Shown here piece by piece: positions 47,485 to 55,696 of a stretch of DNA of 64,000 nucleotides. This DNA comes from an uncultured Geobacter sp. GTDB taxonomy: Bacteria; Desulfobacterota; Desulfuromonadia; Geobacterales; Geobacteraceae. The stretch covers positions 32,187-96,186 of the forward strand of contig CAIWTU010000093.1 in assembly GCA_903915655.1 (NCBI GenBank), given 5' to 3'. The notes under the pieces are model-generated. The model did not search any database and was not told the origin of the DNA. It saw only the letters and a list, made by a program, of their open reading frames with translations. The position numbers and the translations under genes are program-made. Each line of letters starts with the position of its first letter. Within the stretch, counting starts at the first letter, position 1.

Positions 47485-47563
47485 AGGGATTCGAACCCTC
47501 GGTACGCTATAAACATACACACGCTTTCCAGGCGTGCTCCTTCAGCCGCTCGGACATCTCTCC
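47473..47563 (-). tRNA. tRNA-Ser (anticodon GGA)
   Basis: The minus strand folds into a class II tRNA of 91 bases with encoded CCA. The acceptor stem GGAGAGA pairs with TCTCTCC, the anticodon loop is CTGGAAA (anticodon GGA), a long variable arm is present, and the T arm contains GGTTCGAATCC. The 3' end coincides with the right attachment region of the island, so the tRNA was kept functional on integration. Confidence 0.95.
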
Positions 47564-47847
47564 GCAAAATTTGAACTATAGTATAACAGTATTTTTTTGT
47601 AAAGGATATTTTGGTTACGGCGAAAATCGAGGCCTTTATTTCAGAATGTCCTGTTCTTTAAAGGCAAAGCCTCCGACAAACATCAGAATAGCATGCAATG
47701 GCCGAAACTGTAAGATGGCGTACTCTCCTCTGACTCAAGGTCGGCTAGCACACTTTTTCTTCTGCAAAGATCGCGGTAGTCTATGGAGCCGACCAGACAG
47801 GAGGGCGAGACCTTGACTTTTCAGTGACGGTATGAAATAGTTCCGCC

Positions 47848-48561
47848 ATGGAAATCATTGCCGATATGCATACCCATACCGTCTCTTCGGGCCATGCTTA
47901 CTCCACCGTGAATGAAATGGCCGCAGCGGCAGGTTACAAGGGGCTCAAGGCTCTGGCTATAACCGACCACGGTCCCGCCATGCCGGGAGGACCACACCTG
48001 TATCACTTCGCAGCCATCCGTTTTATCCCCCCCTGGATAGGCGGTGTCCGCATCCTGCTTGGTGTGGAGGCGAATATTCTAGCTCTGGACGGTTCGATAG
48101 ATATTCCGGAGCCTTACCTTGGGAAACTCGATTTTGTAATGGCAGGTTTGCATGAGCGGTGTGGTTTTGATTGTCAGGGTATCGACAGGAACACCGAAGC
48201 GCTGCTGCGGGCCATGGCCAATCCCTGCATAAGGGCGATCGCCCATTCCGGAAACCCGGCATTTCCTGTCCATTTTGAAGCGTTGGTGCAGGGTGCGCTG
48301 GAGACGGGAACTGCACTGGAGATCAATAACTCATCCCTATCCCATAGCCGCAGTGGCAGCAGACCCAACTGCGAGTACCTGGCGGAGCTGATTGCCAGTT
48401 CGGGTGCCCCGGTGATTATCGGTAGTGATGCGCACATAGCGCAGGGGGTTGGTGAATTCGGCGAAGCGATCGCTCTGCTCGAAAGGGCCGGGGTTGCTGT
48501 CGAACAGGTTATGAACTCGTCCCTTGAGCGCTTGCTCGCCTTTCTCTGCCTGGTGGAATAG
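47848..48561 (+). CDS. PHP-family metal-dependent hydrolase (YcdX-like)
   Basis: The protein (237 aa) has the PHP motifs DMHTHTVSSGHAYSTVNE, ITDHGPAM, GVEAN, AHSGNP and GSDAH that together bind a cluster of metal ions. It belongs to the YcdX-like group of predicted phosphatases or phosphoesterases; the in vivo substrate is not known. Length is close to that of YcdX (245). The 285-base gap between the tRNA and this gene shows nothing I can identify. Confidence 0.9.
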   Translation: MEIIADMHTHTVSSGHAYSTVNEMAAAAGYKGLKALAITDHGPAMPGGPHLYHFAAIRFIPPWIGGVRILLGVEANILALDGSIDIPEPYLGKLDFVMAGLHERCGFDCQGIDRNTEALLRAMANPCIRAIAHSGNPAFPVHFEALVQGALETGTALEINNSSLSHSRSGSRPNCEYLAELIASSGAPVIIGSDAHIAQGVGEFGEAIALLERAGVAVEQVMNSSLERLLAFLCLVE

Positions 48562-48634
48562 CCTGGTGTAAGATCAAGAGTACGACCCTGTTTTTTTCAG
48601 AGTAAACCGCCGTGAAAGTGGAGCGGGCCGTCAG

Positions 48635-49189
48635 TTATTCAATCCCTTCACACTGGGCCAGTATCTCTTCTATTTCCTTTTCAGAGAAATCAGGTAAAAG
48701 GAGGTTGCCATTTTCATCCTTTTCAAGCCTTGTGATTCCGGGATGGATTTTTTCGATGGCCTTCAACTCAAATGCCTGAGTTTTGATTGTTCTCAGTAAA
48801 CGCCTGTTTTCGGCTTCAAGGTCATGTTTTTCAACTGCCGTCCTGATGGCCATGAGTAACTCCACGTCATTCCATGGCTTGGTAAAGAAACGGTAGACTT
48901 CACTCCTGTTAACGGCCGCTACCGTGGCCTCAAGGTTTGCATATCCGGTCAACATTATCCTGACGGTGGCAGGATACCTTGCTCTTACGATCGACAAGAG
49001 ATCAGCGCCATCCATTTCCGGCATCCGTTCGTCAGAAATTATTACTTTGAATTGCTCCGACTTCAAAATTTCTAACGCTTCTATCCCATTTTGGGCAGCA
49101 TGAACTTCATACGGCTCTTCAAGCAGCGCCCGCTTCAGTGCAATAAGCACATTGGGTTCATCGTCGACAAGCAATATTTTAGCTTTCAT
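48635..49189 (-). CDS. Response regulator with a short C-terminal extension
   Basis: The protein (184 aa) has a complete receiver domain: the acidic pair in LLVDDEP, the phosphoacceptor Asp53 (VIISDERMPEMDG), the Thr of MLTGYA and the Lys of FFTKPW. No output domain is recognised in the remaining 60 residues, which form a helix and an acidic tail (LLLPDFSEKEIEEILAQCEG). The YRFFTKPWND form resembles receivers of HD-GYP and RpfG-type regulators. A GAGG site precedes the ATG. No histidine kinase is nearby. Confidence 0.92.
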   Translation of the reverse strand: MKAKILLVDDEPNVLIALKRALLEEPYEVHAAQNGIEALEILKSEQFKVIISDERMPEMDGADLLSIVRARYPATVRIMLTGYANLEATVAAVNRSEVYRFFTKPWNDVELLMAIRTAVEKHDLEAENRRLLRTIKTQAFELKAIEKIHPGITRLEKDENGNLLLPDFSEKEIEEILAQCEGIE

Positions 49190-49389
49190 GTTTTACCTCA
49201 ATACCATCGGATTATTATTCTGGAAGATAGACCTGGATTCGGAAATAATAATGGAAGTGAAATTCCTGCTGCAATTTTACTACACTAAGCGGCAAACCAC
49301 AATTTCAACCAGCCACGTTTTTTCTGGAAGGGGCGTTTTAATTGCAGAATAGAGGATGAAAATGCAGGTTTATGGTGACTGAATAAAGA

Positions 49390-50244
49390 TCAGAGATCCT
49401 GCAGAAGGATCGCGGCCACTCTCTTTTCCTTTTCCGATAAACCGGCATGCTCCAGAAGGCACATTTCGGTAATAGCTCTCTTTAGCAGTGCGGAGTGACT
49501 GGCATAGAGGGCGCGGACGTTTTCCGGAAGAAGCGGCATCCAGCGAACCGCCTTTGCGTCACTGCCGGCCAGAAGACTCATTTTATCGGCTGTTTCAGGC
49601 TTGAGGTGGAGATGCTTTGCCGTTGTCTCCATCCAGGCATGGTCGGTATTTCTTGGATCGTCCACATAGCCGCGGTAGATGGAACGACCCCTTCCCATCT
49701 CCAACGTAACGCCCGTCTCTTCCAGCAGTTCCCTCGCCAAGGTTTTTGAGACTTCCTCACCCTTATCCACCATGCCGCCTGGAATCGCCCACTGACCGTT
49801 ATCCCGCCGTTGTACGGCAAGCATTTCGAATTGACCTGTCTGCTGACTTATCCTTGTAATAATCGGATCTGCGGCATAATTGGGTCCCCACTTTCCCAAA
49901 AGTCCGCGACCGGCAATGCCGGTTCTGCCGACAGGATTCAAGGGGCGCCCCTTTTCATCGAAATGGAGTGGTCCGGAAAAACTTTCACGGGGGAGCGTTA
50001 CCGCAGTGAGATCCTCCGGATCGGCCCATCCCGCCAGGTTAATTGAGAGGTCATTTTTCAGAACGACGGGAGAAACGTAATAGGGTGGGGCATAGTCTGG
50101 GAAAACGGTGTCCCATGCCACATATTTGTCGGCGACGGTGAACCGTTCAGGGTATTCCGGGGGCTTTTCAAAACGGGCCTTGAAATGAAATCCTTCAGAA
50201 CTGGAACTGGTGACGAGTGATTCCGCCCGGCGCTGATTTTCCAT
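49390..50244 (-). CDS. NUDT9-like ADP-ribose hydrolase (Nudix)
   Basis: The protein (284 aa) resembles the ADP-ribose pyrophosphatase NUDT9 over most of its length, not just in the Nudix box. Shared features include NPVGRTG (103-109), GKWGPN (118-123), ADPIITR, the RRDNGQWAIPGGMVDKGE region, and GYVDDPRNTDHAWMET. The Nudix box (157-179) is canonical with RELLEE, as in active enzymes. It would cleave ADP-ribose to AMP and ribose-5-phosphate. An AAGGAG site precedes the ATG. Nothing in the surroundings gives a pathway. Confidence 0.88.
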   Translation of the reverse strand: MENQRRAESLVTSSSSEGFHFKARFEKPPEYPERFTVADKYVAWDTVFPDYAPPYYVSPVVLKNDLSINLAGWADPEDLTAVTLPRESFSGPLHFDEKGRPLNPVGRTGIAGRGLLGKWGPNYAADPIITRISQQTGQFEMLAVQRRDNGQWAIPGGMVDKGEEVSKTLARELLEETGVTLEMGRGRSIYRGYVDDPRNTDHAWMETTAKHLHLKPETADKMSLLAGSDAKAVRWMPLLPENVRALYASHSALLKRAITEMCLLEHAGLSEKEKRVAAILLQDL

Positions 50245-50429
50245 ACACTGCTCCTTGTCAGAGGAATACCATTAAGTTTGGAACGGCAGTTGGAACTGTC
50301 CAGCATGGACGATTTCGACCATTCTGTTGCTCCCCTTGGCAAAATGAGCCTGGAACAGTAGAAACAGGGTATCCGGCGGAGTGAATGGAGGTTCCCTTCA
50401 AACGTCTGTTCAGGTCAAATTCCGGGTTG

Positions 50430-51203
50430 TTACGGCGTATTCCTTCTCAGATAGCTGAGGAATTCCTCTTTGGAAAGCTCCTTTTTTCTGACGAGATGGT
50501 CAATCTCGCGGCTCATGGCCGATCGTTCACCATCCTTCATTACCTCTTTTATCAGTACGAAGAATGGCAAGTTCCTCGTGCGGGGAAAAAGCCGAAGCCT
50601 TTCCAGCAATTCGAAAGCAGACATATCCGGAAGCATCAGCGTACAGAATACCATGTAAAAAGGGCCGGTGGATGCCAGAGCCAAACCCTCTTTACCGGTG
50701 TACCCCTTGACAAGTTCGAAATCTATTGAGCCCATAACCTGGCTCAGCTTTTCCTCGCCGCTACGTGATACAAGAAGAGTCCGCAGGTCCCAGATCTGGG
50801 CATCTTCCGTAAGACCCAGGACCGCCAGTCGTTCCGTCAGGTATTCGGGATCGATCGGGAGGGTAAAAAATCCGGCGGCAGGGAAAACTCCTCCGACCTT
50901 CCCTTCCATGCTCAGGTAAAGAGGGAGCACCGGTATATTCCGGGTCTCAGACGATGTTTTTAATTGCAGGAGAATCCCCCACCCGTCCGTGGAAAAGGGG
51001 GAGATGTCGAGCAGTATCCCCTGGGGTTTGCTATCCGCCAGTTCTTCAATCTTTGCAGTTCTGGCCTTATAGCCTGCTTCTGCCAGATAGGCGCAAAGAA
51101 ACTTTCCTCTGCCGGCGCAGCAATCAATCCCCATAATCCAGAGTTCCCGATTTTTTAATGTCTCGCCCATGGGCGCTCCAGTCAATTCGATTATCTCCTT
51201 CAC
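50430..51203 (-). CDS. Protein with two receiver-like domains, second degenerate
   Basis: The protein (257 aa) appears to hold two CheY-like regions. The first has the candidate acceptor Asp66 (GILLDISPFSTDGWGILLQL). The second keeps the sequence around the site (LMLPDMSAFELLERLR) but has Thr where the phosphorylated Asp is expected, so it is unlikely to be phosphorylated. It could bind another signalling protein. The start at 51203 has no strong ribosome site that decides it. Confidence in the receiver assignment is moderate. Confidence 0.7.
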   Translation of the reverse strand: MKEIIELTGAPMGETLKNRELWIMGIDCCAGRGKFLCAYLAEAGYKARTAKIEELADSKPQGILLDISPFSTDGWGILLQLKTSSETRNIPVLPLYLSMEGKVGGVFPAAGFFTLPIDPEYLTERLAVLGLTEDAQIWDLRTLLVSRSGEEKLSQVMGSIDFELVKGYTGKEGLALASTGPFYMVFCTLMLPDMSAFELLERLRLFPRTRNLPFFVLIKEVMKDGERSAMSREIDHLVRKKELSKEEFLSYLRRNTP

Positions 51204-51439
51204 TCTGTTTTAATACCATATTTTTGCCGAAGCGCAAAGAAACTTTCATTGAGCAATTCCCTGCCAATTGAAAAGGCTACGGTTATGTGATAGCGTCATA
51301 ACTGAAGATTAAACCTATAAACGGCAGTTGGTGAGGTCCGCAGAGATTGACTTCAACAGCCGAATCGAGGTTAACCGAGGTTGGGGAGGAGAAAAACTTC
51401 GATCCTTGACCTGCCTCAACGGAGAGCAAATGGAGGGTT

Positions 51440-52549
51440 ATGATGCCGGCTAAAGTCTTTTTTGCCGATATGCGCGCATGTAGAGAAGAAAATCTGTTTA
51501 CCAAAATAGGTAAACTGCTGCATAACTCTGGCTTGGCGGACATAGTTGCCCCAGGCGATCTGGTGGCTGTCAAGGTGCATTTCGGCGAAAAGGGGAACCA
51601 TACCTTTATCCGACCGCTCTTTCTTCGCAAGGTTGTGGAAGAGATCAAGTCGTGCCAGGGGAAACCTTTTCTGACGGACTCCGTCACGCTCTATCCTGGA
51701 TCACGCAAGGAAGCTGTCTCGGCCCTGACCTGCGCGATAGAGAATGGGTTTGCATATGCCGTGGTCGGAGCGCCGCTGGTCATGTGCGATGGTCTGCGGG
51801 GGCATTCGGCAGCCGAAGTCCCGATAAAGGGTGAAATCTTCAGAAAAGTGGAGATCGGAGCGGAGATTGTCGAAGCAGACGTACTGGTGGCGGTTTCCCA
51901 TTTCAAGTGCCATGGTTTGACAGGATTCGGCGGTGCGCTGAAAAACCTTGGCATGGGCTGTTCAAGCAGGAAGGGGAAATTGATGCAGCATTCATCCGTG
52001 CTGCCGGAGGTGGATCGAGCGTTCTGTACCGGTTGCGGGGCCTGCCTCCCGTCATGCGCCCACGGGGCTCTGACTATCTCTGGTGGAAAAGCAGGAATCA
52101 ATCCGGAGAAGTGTGCCGGTTGTGACCGCTGCGTCAGTCTCTGTCGTGAGAACGCCATAAAAATCAAATACAACTCGACGGCTCCGATGGTGATGAAGAA
52201 AATGTGCGAATTTGCCCTCGGTGCAATAAAGGGGAAGGAGAAAAAGTCGCTCTACCTCAATTTCATTACCCAGGTTTCTCCGGATTGCGACTGTTTCAGC
52301 CACGCGGACGCACCCATAGTCAATGACATCGGTATCTGCGCATCATCAGACCCTGTGGCGCTCGATCAGGCCTGCGCCGACCTGGTTAACGCTGCGCAGG
52401 GAAACCGGAATACGGCTCTCCAGAGCGGGTTTGAGCCTGGCGGTGACAAGTTCAGGGGGGTCCACCCTGATATCGATTGGGAAGTCCAGCTGGAACATGC
52501 GGAAAAAATCGGGGTTGGAAAGAGAAGCTATGAGCTGGTCAAAACCTGA
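51440..52549 (+). CDS. DUF362 protein with two [4Fe-4S] ferredoxin motifs
   Basis: The protein (369 aa) has the DUF362 domain in the N-terminal part (VAVKVHFGEKGNHTFIRP, HFKCHGLTGFGGALKNLGMG) and a ferredoxin insertion with two classic motifs, CTGCGACLPSC and CAGCDRCVSLC. The C-terminal half returns to the DUF362 fold (INDIG-like VNDIGICASSDPVALDQA). Such proteins are common in anaerobes as predicted iron-sulfur oxidoreductases or maturation factors. A GAGGG site precedes the ATG. No operon partner is evident. Confidence 0.9.
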   Translation: MMPAKVFFADMRACREENLFTKIGKLLHNSGLADIVAPGDLVAVKVHFGEKGNHTFIRPLFLRKVVEEIKSCQGKPFLTDSVTLYPGSRKEAVSALTCAIENGFAYAVVGAPLVMCDGLRGHSAAEVPIKGEIFRKVEIGAEIVEADVLVAVSHFKCHGLTGFGGALKNLGMGCSSRKGKLMQHSSVLPEVDRAFCTGCGACLPSCAHGALTISGGKAGINPEKCAGCDRCVSLCRENAIKIKYNSTAPMVMKKMCEFALGAIKGKEKKSLYLNFITQVSPDCDCFSHADAPIVNDIGICASSDPVALDQACADLVNAAQGNRNTALQSGFEPGGDKFRGVHPDIDWEVQLEHAEKIGVGKRSYELVKT

Positions 52550-52615
52550 CCGTCCCCTCTCTTCGCCTTTTAAAAGGATCGATGCAGGGTGAAAACTGGA
52601 ACCAGTCTTTGGACC

Positions 52616-53149
52616 TCACTTACCTGTCGTAGGAAGGGCAGGTTGTACAGGGAGAGCCGGAGTTGCGTTAACGGCGCCCGGTTGATAGACGAACTTCCAG
52701 TCGCTGTACCTGGTCTTTCCCGCGAAATCTTCCAGCCCTTTTGGAAAGTCAGCCTGCTTGATCGGTTTTTTTTGACTCGAGCTGATTGAGCTGAAAACGC
52801 CGATTATTCCTGTTGCCCCTTTTACCGTAACCCAGTCCTTGTCGGTCATGGGGTCTTTATACAGGTTGCGGAGGTAGCGGTTGTTCCCGACGGTGTTTGG
52901 GTCCTTCAGCAGGTCCTTCAGGTCCGTCAGGGGGGGAGGGGGGCGTTGCCCCGGCCGGGGCTTGTTCCAGCGAGTTATGGCGTCCCTGTACTGGCTGCCG
53001 CGAAACAGAAGCTCCTCTTCGCGCTCCCGGTCCATGAGCATCCTCCAACTCTGCCCGGTTGCTGCGAGCATGATCCCGATGATTATGACTGTCACAAGCG
53101 CTAGCAGATAGGTGAATCCTGCCGACGAACGGAGAGGGTTTGCCGCCAT
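52616..53149 (-). CDS. Pseudopilin-like type II secretion/type IV pilus protein
   Basis: The protein (177 aa) begins with a short leader and a prepilin-like hydrophobic segment (GFTYLLALVTVIIIGIMLAA), followed by the REREEELLFRGSQYRDAI helix of a known pseudopilin-like group. The Glu at position five of mature pilins is absent (Leu), which is usual for that group. The region after it is Pro-rich. The transketolase C-subunit gene ends three bases away on the same strand; no secretion genes are nearby. Confidence 0.8.
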   Translation of the reverse strand: MAANPLRSSAGFTYLLALVTVIIIGIMLAATGQSWRMLMDREREEELLFRGSQYRDAITRWNKPRPGQRPPPPLTDLKDLLKDPNTVGNNRYLRNLYKDPMTDKDWVTVKGATGIIGVFSSISSSQKKPIKQADFPKGLEDFAGKTRYSDWKFVYQPGAVNATPALPVQPALPTTGK

Positions 53150-53152
53150 TAA

Positions 53153-54091
53153 CTATTTCCTTGTCATGACCTCACGGGCAGCTTCCGCCAGATCTTCCGG
53201 AGTGAGCCCGAAATATTTCATGAGCTCTTCCGCCTTGCCAGAGGTGCCGAACCGGTCGTTGATCCCGACTCTTTTGACCGGGGTAGGGTGCCTCTCTGCC
53301 AGACACTCCGCTACCGCTCCGCCCAGTCCGCCGATTATGGAATGCTCTTCAGCGGTAACGATTGCCCCGGTTTCAGAGGCAGCCTTCACGATTATATCGT
53401 AATCGAGAGGCTTGATGGTGGAGATGTGTACGACCCGGGCGGAGATCCCTTCCTGCCTGAGCAATTCAGCGGCATTGACGGCCTGTGCCGTCATGAGCCC
53501 GGTGGTTACAAAGGTCATGTCTATCCCGGAGACCACTTCTGTCCCTTTGCCAATTTCGAAATGGTAGGAATCGTCAAAAACGGCTGGAACTTTATTGCGG
53601 CCCAAACGAATATATACTGGTCCCTTATATGCTGCGGCAGCCCGGATTGCCAGGCGGGTTTCCACGGCATCGGCGGGAACCATGACGGTCATGTTCGGGA
53701 TGGCCCTCATTATGGCGATATCTTCTACCGACTGGTGGGACCCCCCGTCTTCCCCGACGGTTATGCCTCCGTGAGTGGGGACAATCTTTACGTTGGCCTT
53801 GGGATAAGCCACCGACTGACGGATCTGCTCCCAGGCGCGCCCTGCGGCGAATATGGCAAAGGTCGACAGGAAGGGTATCTTCCCCGCTGCGGCAAGCCCG
53901 GCTGCGGTACCAACCATGTTTGCTTCGGCGATCCCCATATTAAAAAAACGTTCTGGAAACTGTTTCCTGAAAACCGCCGTCTTTGTGGAGCCGGAAAGGT
54001 CCGCGTCCAGAACGACGATATCTTTATTTTCGGCGCCCAACTCTGCCAGGACATCGCCATAGGCGTCTCTGGTTGCTTTCATATTGCTCAT
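53153..54091 (-). CDS. Transketolase, C-terminal subunit
   Basis: This is the pyrimidine-binding and C-terminal half of a split transketolase (312 aa). Seen are the FPERFFNMGIAEANMVGTAA motif, THGGITVGEDGGSHQ and the late TAEEHSIIGGLGGAVAE. With the N-terminal subunit upstream it should move two-carbon units in the non-oxidative pentose phosphate pathway. The partner gene lies 109 bases upstream on the same strand. The split form is common in Geobacter-like and Gram-positive bacteria. Confidence 0.93.
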   Translation of the reverse strand: MSNMKATRDAYGDVLAELGAENKDIVVLDADLSGSTKTAVFRKQFPERFFNMGIAEANMVGTAAGLAAAGKIPFLSTFAIFAAGRAWEQIRQSVAYPKANVKIVPTHGGITVGEDGGSHQSVEDIAIMRAIPNMTVMVPADAVETRLAIRAAAAYKGPVYIRLGRNKVPAVFDDSYHFEIGKGTEVVSGIDMTFVTTGLMTAQAVNAAELLRQEGISARVVHISTIKPLDYDIIVKAASETGAIVTAEEHSIIGGLGGAVAECLAERHPTPVKRVGINDRFGTSGKAEELMKYFGLTPEDLAEAAREVMTRK

Positions 54092-54200
54092 AAATAAACC
54101 TGTCCTCTTGTTCAGTTAGTTTCCGTCCGGAAACGGTTCTTGTCGGTCGGGCTTTACGCTCCTCAGCCACCGGAGCAGGCCGATTACCCCTCGTTTCAAG

Positions 54201-55043
54201 TCAGAAACAACCGGTTTTCTCGCAGCAGCCAAGAGAGACAAGGGCCTCCTTCAACTCGGAATCATTCGGGGTAACTCCGTGATATGCAGCCTTGTTCTCA
54301 AAGATGGAAACTCCCTTCCCCTTTACCGTCGTGGCGACAATGAGCGTCGGTTTTCCCTTTAAATTTTCAGCCTTGTCCAGCGCCGCGATGATAGCTGCCA
54401 TGTTATGCCCGTCTATCTCCAGAGCGTGCCAGCCAAAAGCCCTGAACTTGTCGGCAATGGGGGCGACGTTCATAACCTTTGCAACTTCACCGTCAATCTG
54501 CAGCATGTTGGCGTCGACCAGAGCACAGAGATTGTCAAGCCGGTAATGGGCGGCGGCCATTGCTGCCTCCCATACCTGTCCTTCCTGAAGCTCACCGTCT
54601 CCCATGATGGTATAAACCCTGGATGAGCTGGAATCAAGCCGAAGGCCAAGGGCAATACCGTTGGCCATGGAGAGTCCCTGCCCCAGAGAGCCGGTACAAA
54701 CCTCGACGCCCGGGGTCACCTTGCTGTCGGGATGTCCCTGCAGGTGGCTTCCCAGTCGGCGTAGCATCATGAGGTCCTCCTTGGGGAAATAGCCGCTCTC
54801 GGCAAGTGCCACATATTGTGCCGGCGCGGCATGCCCTTTGCTGAGGATGAACCGGTCGCGCCCCTCCCACCCGGGGTCAGCCGGGTTGTGGCGCATCTTG
54901 TGAAAATAGAGAGCGGTGACCATGTCGATGGCTGACAGTGACCCCCCGGTATGTCCGGATTGAGACTTGTGCAGCGTTTTTACGATAGAGACCCGCAGCT
55001 TGCGGGCCATTTCTTCAAGGATGGCTATTGTATCATTCTGCAA
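54201..55043 (-). CDS. Transketolase, N-terminal subunit
   Basis: This is the thiamine diphosphate-binding half of a split transketolase (280 aa). It has the SGHTGGSLSAIDMVTALYF motif, SKGHAAPAQY, and the cofactor motif GDGELQEGQVWEAAM ending in DANMLQIDG. The listed start is a TTG; an ATG at 55010 (MARKLRVS) is possible. Its partner follows after 109 bases. Confidence 0.93.
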   Translation of the reverse strand: MQNDTIAILEEMARKLRVSIVKTLHKSQSGHTGGSLSAIDMVTALYFHKMRHNPADPGWEGRDRFILSKGHAAPAQYVALAESGYFPKEDLMMLRRLGSHLQGHPDSKVTPGVEVCTGSLGQGLSMANGIALGLRLDSSSSRVYTIMGDGELQEGQVWEAAMAAAHYRLDNLCALVDANMLQIDGEVAKVMNVAPIADKFRAFGWHALEIDGHNMAAIIAALDKAENLKGKPTLIVATTVKGKGVSIFENKAAYHGVTPNDSELKEALVSLGCCEKTGCF

Positions 55044-55076
55044 ATTAATTCTCTTTTCTGCTGAAGAAGCGGTTTT

Positions 55077-55487
55077 TTATTTTTCCCCTCTGGAAGCAAG
55101 GTAATCGAGGATTACTTTGTCGAGGTTTTGCATGGAGTGATCCGGGTTTTCTGGCTGCACGGCAGAGGAGGATGTCTCCGTGGTTGTCTCTGGCTCTGTC
55201 GGTTGCGGAACGGAGAGAGGGGGGGCCGAGAAGGCGCGGTCGTCAAATTCTCCCGCCTTGAGTCGCCGGAGAATTTCCTTGTGTTGATCCTTCATGATAT
55301 CTTCAACCACGTTGGCCAGCATTTCCACCTTGAGAATATCCGCATAGGAGGTCTTTTTTGAGGCGATGATGGTTCCGTTGCGGTAGAGGAGCGTCGTGAT
55401 AAAGGGATTTAGGATACCACTGTCCTCGGTTTGAACATGGAATATCTCCCCTTTGTACCTGATATTATGATTGAAGCCGACAACCAT
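55077..55487 (-). CDS. Conserved hypothetical protein of Deltaproteobacteria
   Basis: The protein (136 aa from ATG 55487) has a conserved N-terminal half (VGFNHNIRYKGEIFHVQTED, NGTIIASKKTSYADIL, EILRRLKAGEFD) and a Ser/Thr/Pro/Glu-rich linker with a short helical end (LDKVILDYLASRG). I recall similar proteins in Geobacter and myxobacteria as uncharacterised. It ends 33 bases before the transketolase N-subunit and shares its strand. No function is claimed. Confidence 0.75.
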   Translation of the reverse strand: MVVGFNHNIRYKGEIFHVQTEDSGILNPFITTLLYRNGTIIASKKTSYADILKVEMLANVVEDIMKDQHKEILRRLKAGEFDDRAFSAPPLSVPQPTEPETTTETSSSAVQPENPDHSMQNLDKVILDYLASRGEK

Positions 55488-55567
55488 TGATAATTCCTGT
55501 CTTCGCGCGGTTACCACCGGATTGCATCGCGATTCTCTTGGTTTCCCTAACCCCGATAAAAGGGATA

Positions 55568-55626
55568 AGTAAGTTTACGAAGTTATTTTCTGCCTGGAAA
55601 TCGCAGAAAATAACTTCTAACTTACT
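55568..55626. other. Long hairpin after metH
   Basis: A perfect 15-base stem (55579-55593 with 55603-55617; GAAGTTATTTTCTGC and its complement) with a nine-base loop is enclosed by a further eight-base pairing (AGTAAGTT at 55568 with AACTTACT at 55619). It lies between metH and the next gene on the minus strand. No clear T-run follows on that strand, so it may be a weak terminator, an mRNA-stabilising hairpin or a regulatory element. Confidence 0.6.
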
Positions 55627-55696
55627 AATGCTAAGGCTGTATTAAAGAGTTAGCATGTACAACAAATAGTTGCAAGAGGTAATATACTCCTCCCAG

